DNA of 64,000 bases from Saxidomus purpurata (GCA_022818135.1 JAFMSR010000017.1:3467333-3531332); one strand, 5' to 3'; counted from the stretch's first letter, positions 1 to 12,700 are shown. Made by a program: numbers and translations. Notes: generated by a model from the sequence alone, not told the origin.

Positions 1-111
1 TTTAGTGAATTAAGATATTTGAAAATCGAAAGGCGCTTGCAGGCATAGAAGACTATTAGACGGGTCACTCTTGAAAGGTAATCCATATACATTTAAGTAA
101 CACAATACGCC

Positions 112-345
112 CGCCTCCGTGATCGAGTGGTTAGAGTCGCTGACTGGAAATCACTGTAACCTCTCAAATATTTAGGGCCATGGGTTCGGGACCTGCTACC
201 GTTCAAGTCTCTTGGTGTGAGTAAGTTGGCAGTTTCTTTCGGAGGACAGGAAACTGGTTCTTACAAAGTAGGATGATTAGGCAAACTGCCCTCCTATTAA
301 AATGACTTAGAGCGTTAAACTTATACAACAACAACAACAACAAAA
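112..345 (+). repeat. tRNA-Ser-like SINE
   Basis: The 5' part resembles a tRNA-Ser head: an A-box-like stretch around gagtggttagagtcg, a possible GGA anticodon loop and a B-box-like gggttcggg. It continues into an unrelated body and ends in an (aca)n run near 328-343. This head-body-simple-repeat layout is that of a Pol III SINE. A diverged relative of the head and tail is at 52378-52610. Confidence 0.7.
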
Positions 346-1740
346 GCCCTACAAGTACACGTTTTGTACACAGTATAGGATATGTCCGTGAAGATGAATA
401 TATGTCTTAGTGTGATCATCTCTGATTGTCCTCTACTATGTCAAATCATTGTATTGCTATACAAACTTTATCTTTTACAAATGTATTATTAAGAAAGTAA
501 AATCATACGGATTTGAACGAAAATACATATTCAAAACATCAGAACTTGCCTCGATTATCAATTTAAATGTTTCCACCAACAAATGAAATGTACGTTACCA
601 TTTTTGGATTTCTATCAATTTGTGTGACGTTTTAAGTGCTGTTGGTAATATATTTTACCCTTCTGTATTAATATCCGCATACAAACGTCTTTTTCGAACA
701 AGTATGTTTCGAATTATAACTAGCTACATCTTTTGTTTTACTTCCATTTCATTCTCCCAGCCGATATTACATATTTTACCCTAACATATTTTACAGGTGT
801 TAAGTAGAGTTTCAGAAATACGGAACCGGACGTACGGACAGACACCAACACATATGGTTATTTAATGGTTTCCCATTACTCTCCAATTTAATAATATACC
901 CAACAGTAATCAGAAGAAACTACCAGTAAGATAACAAATGCATACAACAATTAAGCAAACATGCTACATTTAAGTTTTGCTAATTCTGTGGGTTATATGA
1001 AACAAATATCTTTAAAAATATGCTACATACAACCTTTGTGCAACCAAAAGTTGTGTCAGATTTGAAACTTTTCTTTTAATCATGTCACAGTTCCAAGCAA
1101 ATCAATATCAGGTTCTGTTAATTTTGTACTATAGAAAATTTATTTATAAATTTATATATTTCATTTAATTAACCTGGTCGGTAAATGTATTGCTCATTTA
1201 AATAACCTGGTCGGTAAATCCGTGCCTGTATGACCATCATCGGGTCAACAGGTATCAACTTTCAACCCAGAGGCATACTTTTTATCATTTTGATAGAGGA
1301 TTACATTGTACTAAACACTACCACACACCAAATATCTCAGATCTGGACCTTGCGGATTTGGAGAAGATTTTGGAGTATTTTCTATCTGTTGCCACAGAAA
1401 CAGAGTACTGAATGTGATGGAATTATTTTGCTACTATTGTTATTATTATTAGCTATAAACACAGCCATCTATAACCCCCCTTTGCTTAAGATACCTTAGT
1501 ATTGTGTGAAAAGTTGACTTTATATACTGAAGAAAATATATACAGAGCACATGTAGTCAATATATTCAAGAGTCATCGTGACTTGTAATGCTCTTCATTT
1601 ATGAATAAAATTACTTTGCAACAATTGAATGATAATGAACGTCTTTGTTCTCCAAAGGACTTGTTTGCTTTCACTTGATGCTAAGTTGAAGTTGTCGATC
1701 AATAGATATCATTCAGTTTGAATAACGAGGATGAAACTAG
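346..1740. other. No gene seen; AT-rich spacer
   Basis: No exon with credible splice borders was found. A short direct repeat containing aacctggtcggtaaat occurs twice at about 1170-1220. The longest plus-strand frame (1230-1499) has no recognisable domain and is probably chance. Confidence 0.5.
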
Positions 1741-2440
1741 CCCTATATCGCTCACCTGAGACCTAGTTATGACATAATTTGACCAAAATTCAACCTTAAA
1801 CTATTATTTCATAACCTTGATCATTCTCGCTAACGTTCATGACGATTGTGTATGAAATGTGGTCTCCATACTGTTAACGATGTTTTAATTTTAAATTGAC
1901 CTAGTGGCCAAGTTTTTTACCCCAAAATAACATAGTTTCAAACTTGACCTAGAAATACTTGGAGAAACATTCAGACCAATTTTCATGTAGACTGTATGTA
2001 AAATGTGGCCTGTTAACAAGCTACCTGACCTTTGACCCTATTTGACCCAGATTCAAACATAGTCCTGACCTAGAAATCATTAAGACAAACATTCCAACCA
2101 AATTTCATAATGATGGCTTGTAAATGGCAAACACACGGTTTTTCTATGATTTGATCCGGTGACCTAGTTTTTAACCCAATATAAACCAGATTTGAACTCG
2201 ACCGATATTTTATCAATTATGACAAATTTTCATAAAGTTCTCGTTTAAAATGCAGACTCTATTGCATACACAATGTTTTTTTATGATTTGACCGGGTGAC
2301 GACCTAGTTTATGATCTCAAAAAGTCCATATTCAAACTGGACCTAGATTTCATCAAAGACAAACATTATGACTAAGAGTCATGAAGATCCCATGAAAAAT
2401 GCAGCCTCTATTGGATACACAAAATGTTTTTGTTTCGTAG
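1741..2440. repeat. Degenerate ~110-bp tandem repeat (gacctagttttt family)
   Basis: Phrases such as tgacctagttttt, gacccaaattcaaac, agacaaacattctgaccaaatttcat and a bridging ATGTTTTT stretch recur about every 100-120 bp, at least five times, with heavy divergence. A related piece is at 41370-41620. I believe this dispersed tandem type is common in bivalve genomes, but the family name needs a repeat library. Confidence 0.6.
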
Positions 2441-2663
2441 ATTCCCCACTTTCTGTAAAATTTAAGCTTAGAATCCATACAAGAACCCGTACACTAGACT
2501 CTTAGGTCCAACGTGTAATGCACGTGCACATTGTATTGTGCGACAATATTTACCTGGCACTCATTAATCTTCGCCAATATCTTCGGTTATGTTCGGGTGT
2601 GTTTTCGTTGTTTCAATTGATTACCGTATCGAACAAATACATTTCACCGACTGAAGTTCACAC

Positions 2664-2733
2664 CGCAGAGACAGTGGCGTATTGGTAAGATGCATTACTT
2701 GTAAACAAAGATTCATGGGTTCGAATCCTGCAC
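2664..2733 (+). repeat. tRNA-like sequence with T-run terminator
   Basis: It has an A-box-like gtggcgtattggtaagatg and a clear B-box gggttcgaatcctgc, followed by an 11-base T-run at 2740-2750. The T-stem has only three good pairs and the acceptor strands do not pair, so this is a tRNA pseudogene or SINE head and not a working tRNA. Confidence 0.45.
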
Positions 2734-3130
2734 ATATAATTTTTTTTTTTTAAGAGAATGGCTATTTTAATTCAATTTGTGACACTGTCTTATGCACCAT
2801 TTTTGCTTTTATTTAACATGTGATTGTTGGTTATCTTTGCTTTGTTTTCTGTGTTTTATTTTTTATGTACTTATACTTACTATTGATATTCATGGCATTT
2901 TCTTCGAAGTTCTTCGATATATTAGCCGTGGCTTTCTTATCTTAAGATCTCAACTGTTTTTCAAGATGATTTGCTCGTCGGCATTTTCAGTTCTAAATAC
3001 AATTGTATGCAGGACGACGGATAAAGAATGCTCAAACAGTCATTAAAACATATTGAAACCCCGTGCTGAACAAAGACTAGTGAATACATTTAATGCAACG
3101 AAACGATTAAAAAGGGTAATACAAAAATTC

Positions 3131-3202
3131 AAGCAAGACTCGAACCTGCATACGCTGGATTGGTAGTCAAATGCCTTATCCACTACACCATTGCGGAATG
3201 CG
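3131..3202 (-). repeat. tRNA-Arg-like sequence
   Basis: On the minus strand it reads tggtgtagtggataaggc (A-box region) and gcaggttcgagtcttgc (T-arm with a paired 5-bp stem and a canonical loop). The D-arm resembles tRNA-Arg, but the anticodon stem is imperfect and the acceptor stem does not pair. TTTTT follows shortly after. Probably a pseudogene or SINE head. Confidence 0.4.
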
Positions 3203-3603
3203 ATATCTGTTACAGTACGAAATTGATATTTTATATCAATCGCTTGTTATATTTTTATCCGAAGGTTAACGACCACATACCGATCACATTCGACCATATT
3301 CACAAGTCAAATGTCAAACGCCGCCAAATGGAGTGAGGGTTGCGATAATTAGTAATTTAAGGATTAGGATTTAATGTATGGTGATTAACCAAACCTAATC
3401 TTTTTGCACTCTAATTTTGTATATGGCTGACCATTTGTTAATGTTTAATGCTAAAGATGATTCTACGTCAAGTCTATAGGCATTGTTTCCTCTGTATGAA
3501 AATTGGCTGCTGTCACATTATTGAAAAATTATTTTCATCTTATCTTATGAAAGATATAAATGAGTTTGTTCCCACTATATAAATAAAGTTAATTCCACTA
3601 CGG

Positions 3604-3669
3604 CGTGGTTTCGATCTCTGATCTCCCGCGTGCCAAGCGGGGAAACATAGCACTGCGCTATCGAGGCAT
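3604..3669 (-). repeat. tRNA-Met-like 5' half with degenerate T-arm
   Basis: The minus strand opens with gcctcgatagcgcagtgc, very close to a tRNA-Met 5' end, and has a perfect 5-bp anticodon stem (CCCGC/GCGGG) around a loop reading TTGGCAC. The T-arm is broken. It looks like a decayed tRNA-derived sequence. Confidence 0.4.
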
Positions 3670-4859
3670 TGAGTTTAAGAGCGTATAACTTCGTTATTCA
3701 CCAATACAGACGTTTGTTTCGGAATGGCGGTACAAATTTATGTAAACAAACGAATTTAACTTCCCAGACACTTTAAATAAGAAGTGGACACATCATAAAC
3801 TTGGTAGTTTCGTAAAGTATATTCAAATATCTATTAGTAGTCATTCGTTTAAAAGCGGCTATTTCCGTAAAATTTAGACTGGTTCGCGATCTCAAATCAA
3901 AAGACCGCTTGTTACAAAAGAACACACTGTGAAATCAGTCTACAGTCTAAAAGTAGTTACGTCACCCCATGGGAATTTTACTTACTGCATTCCAATATAC
4001 ACACCGCCTCCAGGACGGCGTGTAATGAGTGCCAGTTCAATATTGGCGCATAATAGTATTTCAATTATAAACATGTTTAGCTGGATCATATTACACTTTA
4101 ATATCTAATAACGAACATGTTATCTTGTCAACTAGTTTTACCTACGCCACTTCCTGAAATTTAAGAATTCCTTTTACGAACAATAGAGCTCAATGGTTAA
4201 AGAACAGCATAGGTTATACAAGGAAAATGTACTGAAGTTATGATCCTGGTTTTACTCACTAGATCAACAATAATTGTGGCATTCGATAAAATGTTACTTG
4301 TTACTATAAAATTAATGTACTTTCAATTTCCGAATCAGTCGGAGGTAAGAAAATCAGATCTCCTGTTCAGATCAAGCAATTTCATTATAAGCAAAATAAT
4401 GTCTTCATTTCTGCATAAGTTAAATAAAGCTTTCACTGCGCACATTTAAAAGATTATAAGATTCTTTGCCGTAAAAGTAAGCAAAAATCCTACGATATTT
4501 ATGTGTTGCATTTTCATAATACGAACGTATCCAAATTCGTATGCATACGAAGCAGAACAATATCATGTATCGCTGACGTGACAGTTGGGTGCATTACTGC
4601 TACGACACTAGGTTTGAATGACGTGAGGTAACAGTTTTTTTTATCAATAAATAATTATCTGACATTTAAGCCAGCCATATTCTTATGCAACCTACCCTTG
4701 GCTAACCCATATTATTGCAAAACTTTTCATACTTTCTGTATAGAATGTTAAAATTATCAGCTTGTACTTAAGATATATTCAGGCGTTTATAGACAGTTTA
4801 TTTTTAGAAAACCACGATACAGACTTGAATATACATTTTATATAGACAGACATATTTTA

Positions 4860-6069
4860 AGATGACCTCCAACTTTGGATAAATTCATTCAAGAAAAGAT
4901 CTTTCCAACATTAGAGCATCAACTTTGAAAATTAAATCGTGGTGTCGGATGGTCTATGAATGAAAGGACACGTAACTCTTGTCTCAGTACGGACTGATAA
5001 CATCGAAACTGCCAGTGTAATGTATGATTATCATGTTCTAATTACTACACAATTGTCATGGCATACCTCAACGTTACTGCCCATATAAGTTACCTGACGG
5101 AAAGACGGACATAAGTAGGGACGGGTGTACTTGTATGCCAACTTTGCAGATACCGTGATGTTTTATGTCGATAAACAAAAACGAATGAGTCGAAAATACC
5201 TAGTCAATACGCCGTGAGACGAACGTTTGAAGTTGTTTCTTCTTTATACAGTGGAAATTACCTTACCGTATGCAAGATATATTTTCACAAAAATGTATAG
5301 ACAACTATATGTATATAATAAAAATTTGACTGATGGTTTAAAGACTTGTTTGTAAGTTAAATTCTGGTATAATGAAGACTTATTTTTACGGAACTACCTG
5401 CTAGTTATGTAGAAAAGATTTTTAATAAGTTAAGTGCATATGTATACACGCTCTTTCACATCTACGATTTCTTATGATCAATTATAGTGATAGGTCGCAC
5501 AAATATCAGTCCAGTGAAATATTTTTGAAATGTGACCAATCGTTTAAAGCTGCTCATTCACAGTTTAGGTAAAGATTTGACAAAAAATCTTCCTCGCAAC
5601 GTATTCAAATCTCTAACATTACATTGAATGCTAAAATAAGTACATACAAGAAAATTAATTGTTACTAAATACTTTAGAAAAAACGTTGAAGAAACACAGT
5701 AAAGGACCATTAATCAATGTTACACATCAAGTATCTGATATGTTACTCTTTGAAAGTCAGTTCAAAATGTGACCAGCTCTTGTGGTCACGTTATTCAGTC
5801 AAGTGAGAGCAAACTTAAGAAAGCTTAATGATTCGGTCAAATATCGTGAGAAGAAGTCTCTTGGAGTACTTTTTGCGTAGACGGAGAGACACTCGACGGG
5901 CAATTGATACAGTTCAAACTTTGAACTTCATGGTGTACAGTGCGATACGCCGTACATCTATGACTCGCGGGTTCAAGGCTTACTAATACATTTTACAAAA
6001 TATATATCCTTTTTATCTTAACCTCCTCGAGATAACTGGGTTCTTTTTTAATGTACTAGTTTTCCATAC
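4860..6069. other. Non-coding part of block A, matched at 30895-31760
   Basis: No exon was found. The stretch from about 4862 to 5260 aligns with about 30902-31260 (shared pieces include gatgacctcca, acggacttgtatgcc-like text and the following acaaa-rich segment). This marks the downstream edge of the large duplication that carries the two HEPN/P-loop genes. A weak tRNA-like B-box remnant lies near 5967. Confidence 0.5.
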
Positions 6070-6115
6070 CTCTGTACTTCTGTAGATGCAACGTTTCCAG
6101 TCTCAATAACTGCAC
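6070..6115 (-). CDS. Orphan 46-bp exon candidate, copy A
   Basis: A 46-base stretch on the minus strand is bounded by a good acceptor (pyrimidine-rich, ending in CAG) and a donor AG|GTATGG. It has a counterpart of the same length and borders at 31761-31806. Read in the frame shared by the two, the peptide ends in TEVQR (SEIQR in the other copy). It enters in phase 1 and leaves in phase 2. The copy at 31761 has an in-frame ATG that is CTG here. It could be the N-terminal exon of another HEPN-type gene, or a 3' exon reached from 8427-8684, whose donor phase fits. No partner exon below 6070 was found. Confidence 0.3.
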
Positions 6116-6639
6116 CTGAAAAAGTTAATTATGAACTTATTTGAATTTAACATCTGATAAAACGCGACATGTATCACTATCACATTTACAGCACCGATTA
6201 TACATGAGATTTTTAATGGTTTATCGTTTACCTTTAAAGTGCGCGCTAAGGGAGATAAATCCCTCAACAATGTCACCAACCGGATATGAACACGGTGGAT
6301 AATCGTACACCGAATATAGTCTCCTAGATAAACCAAACGGTGTTTTATTTGTTAAAAACTGGACAATTACAATGTAGTATATTAACATATTATATGTAGA
6401 CATATGCAGGTACATAAATATTTGTTGGCTGTAACGTGTCAATGAACCATCAGCGAAAAAGATTACTCACCCGCGAAAACCTGATGTTTGAAAAATATTT
6501 CAGTAAATTAGACTGTTATCGTCAAAATACAGAGTTCTGGGTGGAAAAAGACCTTTATGTTGAGAGCGATACCGCTGTTTTGAGTAATCAAGCAATAGGT
6601 TTACAACATAACTTCTTTGAAGTTTCATTAAATTGTGAC

Positions 6640-6950
6640 AAGGGTTTTGGAGATAGAGAGCGCACAAGATTTTATTGTGTCGGACCCCTGTGACCTTGAA
6701 CTTTGATGTATTTACCAAAAAGATGGGTAGCCTGAGATCAACTAGGCAATGTAACATGCCAAATATCTAATCTTTTCCTATAAAAATCGTATGACCCGCA
6801 AGGCTATTCAATTTGACCAGGGGGCAAGGATTTGAACTATATTTGTAGAGGTTCACCAGACAATGCAGCATGCCAAATATTAAATCTCATAGCATGTTGT
6901 TTTAGAATAGAAAATGTTTTAGACTATGTAAATTCGAGGGACCTCCAAGG
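6640..6950. repeat. Degenerate repeat with tgaccttgaa / gccaaatat phrases
   Basis: Two diverged copies of a unit containing caatg(t/c)a(a/g)catgccaaatat, about 100 bases apart, with short gacctt/gacc phrases. No coding signal was found. Confidence 0.4.
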
Positions 6951-6957
6951 CGGGTCA

Positions 6958-7165
6958 GTGAGGGGAGCGGTGGTGTAGAGGTTAAGATGTCTGCCGTTCA
7001 TCCCAGAGGTTGCGGGTTCGAGCCCCATCAAGGTAACGACCGTACCTCCTCATATGACACCAGTACTGGTTTTTCCAGGAAGCGAACTCGAGTGTTACTC
7101 GATAAACTCAAAGTTTTCTTCACAATCTTGCTAAAATAAATGAGTATTAACCATAAACTATAAAC
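6958..7165 (+). repeat. tRNA-headed SINE with conserved tail
   Basis: The head contains gtggtgtagaggttaag (A-box) and gcgggttcgagcccc (B-box). The body carries agtactggtttttccaggaa and an AT-rich tail with tandem taaactata. The same body and tail without the head occur at 19330-19440, and a diverged agtactggttctttccagga is at 52510. The shared core suggests a conserved-core SINE superfamily; I cannot assign it without a library. Confidence 0.7.
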
Positions 7166-8250
7166 TTAAGATATGATCTTACAAGTTGTATAAATATTTT
7201 TTTCCTTCGTGTTTTGTTTACTGCTCACCGAAGGTGTTATATCCGATTTTCGGTGATCCACCGTGATGAAGTGAAGATATTTGAATATGACTAACGTATG
7301 ATTAAAATCTTTCAGAATTCGAAGGAGGTAAAGTCTCATTATCATCAGGTGAACATTTCATCTAAGTTTCATAAAAATCCTTTTAGGGGTTTGTGAAATG
7401 TATATTCACATGGCTTTTGAACACAGGAGTGTCCTTACCGTTTGATATACTGAATGGAACATTGACCACAGATTGATGAAGATCATTCAAAGGGTTAAGA
7501 AGATATAGTCCGTTGACATTTGAGCCAATTATAGTTAGAACACGGACACTGTACATCTTATCCACGAGATCAACGTTTTCTTATTGTTTCAAAGCGAATA
7601 TGACCTTTGACCTTAAATCTGACATCGATATTGAGCAAACTTGTCTGAAACATGGATTCTGCATGTTGCCTCAGTAAGCTGAACATTTCACAGTTTTGGC
7701 AAAAAATTCCTCCAAGGATTGATGAGATAATATGTTACGACCTTTTATCCTGAATGCGACCTTGATCTTGAACAAGCAATGTCTGTGCAACACATGTGTG
7801 AAGTTATTTCAAAGTTAGTCTATTCATATTGCAGCCAAAACATAAAATACAACAACATAACCCTTTACTTCAAGTTGAACCTTGAGCTTGACTTTGACCA
7901 GAAAAAGTAGCCCAACTAGACGGTCCCCACGACGCACCCTTTGGAACATGGACAACCAATGTGTTATTTCAAGATAAAAAAAGATTCAGGTATATAACCC
8001 TGTATTACAGATTATGAGCATTAAGTGATACTTTGACCTACAATATAGCTTACTGGGTGTGGTGCATAACACACCCATCTGGGTATGGACACAAATTGCA
8101 TAACGTTCTTTCAAATAAGATTATACTTGTAGCATTTACAGCCAGGACATAAAGTAATGATATATAACCCTTCATTACAGATTTGAGTCTGACCTTAGAG
8201 GTATCTACCTCTATAGACACTCTTGTGTTATGGGCAAAATTTGTGTGAAG
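7166..8250. repeat. Degenerate tandem repeat rich in tgacctt(g/t)gacc
   Basis: Between about 7590 and 8200 there are repeated phrases (atgacctttgacctt, ttgaccttgaacctt, tgaccttagagg, gtgtgaagttatttc, cataaagtaatgatatataaccc) at irregular 130-200 bp spacing. The same style recurs at 27770-28170. No gene was found. The first 200 bases align loosely with about 34130-34280 of block B. Confidence 0.5.
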
Positions 8251-8426
8251 TTATTTGAAAATTGGTCGATTCATGAATAAGTTAAGGAACTGAGGAACTA
8301 GCATATTGACAGACGAACGCGCTTTCTGGTGGAACCGAGCAAACCTATATTCCCCAACAGTTTTTGTCCGTTTGGACAAATAAAGAAAAATTGATTTTTT
8401 ACCTTGTATTATATTAGTGTAATCAC

Positions 8427-8684
8427 CTTGAATTTGCTGTCTTTGGTTTCCAGGCACTTCAGGTGTTCGTATCAAGCGTACATCCAGCGGGATAATTTCG
8501 TTAATGTGTCGCCTGAATGCATTACTATGCGATGCAGTATCTCTAGAATTATAGAATTTGTCTTGATTCTGCTCGAGCGGGATAATGTGCCACTCAGCGG
8601 AGCCATTTCTAAAAGATGTTTTCCTTGCAAATGTCTGGAAACTGGCTGGTATTTGCTGTTGCCGTATACTTCTATCACTATCAT
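8427..8684 (-). CDS. Orphan 258-bp exon candidate, phase 1-1, in block A only
   Basis: On the minus strand an acceptor (ttatacgttgcag) at 8685 opens an 85-codon frame without stops that ends at a donor, CAAG|GTGATT, at 8426. Entry and exit are both phase 1, matching every internal junction of the HEPN/P-loop gene just upstream. The peptide includes IPASFQTFARKTSFRNGS and IIPLDVRLIRTPEVPGN; I do not recognise a domain. Base composition is richer in G+C than the surroundings. It lies about 530 bp past the stop of that gene and has no counterpart in block B. Without splicing at the donor, the frame runs on to a stop at about 8251. It may be an alternative 3' exon, part of another gene, or chance. 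Confidence 0.35.
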
Positions 8685-9214
8685 CTGCAACGTATAAGAA
8701 TGACAGTTTATAGGTATTAAAATCTGTGTCACTAGTGCAAATATCTACTGCATACGATGTTCAGCTAAGATACCTTTTCAGTCTCTGATTGATTGCTAAA
8801 GTGCTAAACGCAGATACTTGCTTGTATTTGAGTATCAGGAAGAATGATGTATGAAGGTAAAGGTGTCAGCCGCGTATATATTGCAGTGGAGGTAATTCCA
8901 ACATCCTCAAAGATTAGCTGTTTTGTTTTCATTTCTAGTTTCAGTATTTGGAACAGGACCACAAAGCAGCCATTGCAACTGTTTCAATTCTGACACATAG
9001 TTTTTACAACCTTATTGCATGTATATCATGTAAAATTATTGAAAATTTGACCAATGGTGATAAGATTATTTAATTAAAAACTTTCAAAAACTGGACATTT
9101 TTCAGTTGTTGAGTAGGACAAATTGTTAAGGACGGACACACTAATCGATCGCCTAAGGAAAGCATGAGCACGTTGGTCTATGTGAGCTGAAACGCATTAA
9201 TACTTCTAATACAG

Positions 9215-9717
9215 TTACGCTACAAAAGGTTCACCTTCTACTTCCCTTGGTTCTTGCTTGATAACCATTATCCGATCAGGCAAGTCCACTCTATGTTCGA
9301 GGAGAGGATGTGGAGAGATTTCGGCTAGACACCTGTCAAGTTTGCTTTTTTCACAGGTGGCAACAACGTTTAACTGTCCCGCCGTGACTGCAGAATATAA
9401 ATGGTCAAACATGCTGTACCATTTGTAGACCTCGTTCTTCTCATATCTATACCTCCCTGCAAACTCATCTATGATCACCAAGCAAGTGTTCTGAAAGCAA
9501 ATGCTCTTAATATCGTTTGGCTCTGTTAGAAGTAAACACTGTGAAGGCTGGTAAGAGGATGAAAGAGCAACTGCTGCTGATGTTTTTCCGCTGTTTTTAG
9601 GACCTGATAAAATAATGGCTTTGTTTGCCTTGAATTTATCTCTTGCAGGTCTAAGAGTGGATGCATCAACTTGTTTGCTGGTGATACTGTACTGCCGAAG
9701 AAAGTTATCTGTCAACA
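9215..9717 (-). CDS. Copy A exon 4: intact P-loop NTPase domain and stop
   Basis: Residues 412-578. Walker A GPKNSGKT and Walker B LVIIDEFAG are both complete, followed by a long helix (YKWYSMFDHLYSAV) and the strand LNVVATCEKS where a sensor residue would sit. The C-terminus carries IKQE near 564-567, a psi-K-x-E SUMO-type consensus also kept in copy B as VKQE. The protein stops here, well short of the winged-helix and repeat regions usual in STAND proteins. The exon begins after a ttctttaag acceptor in phase 1. Confidence 0.82.
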
Positions 9718-12700
9718 CTTAAAGAAATATAGAATGACGATATTAGCATATATATATATAAAAATCATCTTTAGACATAATGTTTTCAAAGCTGTGTTGA
9801 AATTTGCAGTGTGCTTGGCATTTTGACAAAACTATTACATTTGAAATCCTCAATGTATGTTAAAGGTATTCGCATGGAACGAAGAAGTTTCATTAATCCT
9901 GTATGATAAGTTTGACGATGCATTCAACATAGTGGACTGTTTGTTACTCACAACATATCGTTCTGTGTTTTAATTATTCAATTTATTTAAAAAAGAATAA
10001 TGTACAAAAGATGATTCTCCAAACAGGAGTAATTACTGCAGTAGCATGCTTTTACAATTTTATAGTCTCCAAACCAATCTCAGACTGATAGGGCTCTCAG
10101 ACAATATGATGCATTTGTATACGTACCTCGCAAGTTGTTCGTCATTTGAGAAGAACTGGAGTATACATTGGGCACACGGTCACAAACTGAAACTGAAATA
10201 CAAAATATCGCTGTTGGCTAAGTTTATTGAATTAATTTTATGTTTAAAAACTTATAAATGGAGCAAATATTAAATATGTTATCAAATAGCTTGTAAAATG
10301 ACAGCTGGCTAGTATATGATAAAAATATTAACGTGCGTTGAAAATCATACCTGACGTAAGATCAACCGGTTGTTCTGCGGTTGTTGCTTCAAATACTTTG
10401 ACAACCTGACCTAGTATATCATGATCGTGTAACTGTTTACATTCTGTCAGTATCGTGAAGTCTGTAACTATCATAATGTCTATTCTTTTTCCATTGACCT
10501 CTTGAGCTGTATGCATCATGCTTTTGAAGATATCATCCATACTTCTGGCCTTGTTTTCATCATACGAAATACTTCCGAAAGGATCTCTGCAGAGAACAAA
10601 ATCAACATCATCTGGGTCAATATGACGCCAGTCAGATGACTTCTGCATTTCGACACATCGTTTGTAATTGAAATCCATTCCAGTTACGGCTGCAAGAGCT
10701 GTTTCAAAGTAACGGCTTTTATAACTTCCTGTAACAATCACGTGGTGATTATCTCGTAACGCCGTTCGGATGTCTGCAACCTCTGCGAGAGCACTGAAGT
10801 TGTCGGGTAACTCTTTTATAGTTGATTCAAAGCATGCTGAGATAAGAAAAACGATTTACATTGGAAAGTCACATTTAACATATTAAGTAAAATCAAATTT
10901 TGATGCAATTTCTTAACTTTAAATTGTGTCAAACTTAACCAAAGTTTTAAGAATTTCTAATATAAAAAAGACGTCAGAATAATGTATAATCAAACGAAGT
11001 AATTGTTTGCCCATTAATAGTCTACTGCTGACTAATTTAATACAAAGGAGTAGTTTCCCGACATACGAATTGAAAAACTTGCGTTGAATGGTAACACTGA
11101 AGAGATTGAGAACGGGCATATTATGTATTTTGTTGTTTGTCTGTTGCCATTTTTTTTGAAAATGGTTAATCATTTCGAATTGTAAAACGTGAAATTTAAA
11201 ACGATGCCTATACAACATGCAGTGTTCCTAGACATATTGGCTACTTCTTCAAAATCATACATACATATACTTTTATTATCAAGATTTCTTATCGTTTACT
11301 TGTACTACAGGAGTATCCAAATATAGATAACCAGTTTACAATTACATCAATGTGGTTAAGGTCTGAGACTAAACAACTATCTAGCGCAACCGTGACATAT
11401 AATGTATATATAACAAATCATGAAAATGCAATAAAAATATTTCTTTTCTTGCATTAATGAAGCTGATTGATACATGTGTGTCCAGGGCTAAATTTATTGC
11501 CTTGACTACTTGAAACTATTGAAACTTTGAGAAATGAACAATTGATGACTATGAATTAATACATTAATATCTTGATAACATATTGAAGTAACAATATTTT
11601 AGCTTCTGAAATACGAAAAGTGATGTCAAACGTATTGTTCTGTCTTGTCATCGAAATTGTGTGTGAATTAGAACAGCATTTTCATCATTTACCAACCTTG
11701 TAGTTGCTTCAGAATATTATCAACAGATTTGAATCTTTTGTTTTTGTCTCCTGAAAGATAACAAAAAGTTACGATCGAAGGAAACATATTCTAGTAAAAA
11801 TAGATCACAACAGATTGTTTACTTGTTCGTTAGTTTAGGCATATATCTTGCGAAATTGAAGTCGAAATTTTGCATTATCTTGTCGCCTGCTAACAAAAGA
11901 AATTTTGTTGTCACTAAATATTTCTCTTGCCGTTCTTCCGAGCAAGTTGAATTTCAAGTGGTGAACATTTATGATCACTAAGTACTGTGGTTGTGTTGTA
12001 ATCCATAAAAACTATATATTTAAGGATGTTAACTAGGATGTACAAGAAATTACAAACTTACAGGATTACTTAGCATTTATAATGTTTGAGAACTAAGTAA
12101 ATGTTGTTATACATGATGTATCAATTCACTTTCAAACTTCCAAAATGTTTGTACCTATTCTAGCTTATATTCATTGCAGCAGGGCGCGTTATAGTTTTTC
12201 TAATAAGATAAAAATACATAAATATCAGAACAATTACGTTGAATTTCAAGGAGAGGCCATAATAATTTTAAGAATTTGTTAAAATTGTGTAATTCATTAA
12301 ATATTGCAAAAAGTAAAGTGAACAGACACACTGTAATGGCTTATTTTAAACTCACAAGTGGTGTGTCTCATATTTTCATGCACAAAACAACACCACCAGA
12401 CTAAACTGATATGCATTAAGGTACACAATTGAGGCAAAATGTTATGATTATGATACATGCACACATGTACAACTTTCACGCTTTTAATTTTAATTGTTCT
12501 TATATGTCCGATCTGGCATTTTTCCATACCTATCCAGACCACGTTAATATTTCTGAAGAAGGCGATGTACAACAAGTGATCTCCTGGCGGAGCAAATTTT
12601 GACCACTTAATAATATCTGGAATAAGCTTGGCATAGGGCCTCTAGATAGGTAATGTCAGAACCCTTAAGCCCTGAGAGTCACTGTCTTAGACTGAAATCA

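Larger units (their letters stand above)
2535..4054. mobile_element. 1.5 kb unit with 32-bp inverted ends and three tRNA-like inserts
   Basis: Bases 2535-2566 and 4023-4054 are inverted copies of each other with about five mismatches in 32, sharing ctggcactcatta. Between them lie three different tRNA-like sequences (2664-2733 plus, 3131-3202 minus, 3604-3669 minus). No transposase frame is present, so if this is an element it is non-autonomous. The inverted ends could also be two independent insertions of one short repeat; no target duplication was identified. Confidence 0.4.

Noticed and set aside
1230..1499. 89-codon plus-strand frame
   Set aside because: No domain, no splice sites, AT-rich tail with leucine run from (tta/att)n; looks like chance.
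2792..3046. 84-codon hydrophobic plus-strand frame
   Set aside because: Lies inside the tRNA-like/inverted-end unit; composition follows TTT/TTA-rich DNA.
5940..5990. tRNA-like B-box (cgggttcaaggc)
   Set aside because: No A-box at proper spacing and no stems; too weak to list as a tRNA.
8404..8697. Plus-strand frame opposite the orphan exon
   Set aside because: Has no splice borders; the minus-strand frame has both an acceptor and a donor and explains the openness better.
12297..12575. Minus-strand frame conserved with 38123-38392 as an exon of the HEPN gene
   Set aside because: No usable acceptor/donor pair in phase and both frames differ in ends; listed as conserved intron sequence instead.
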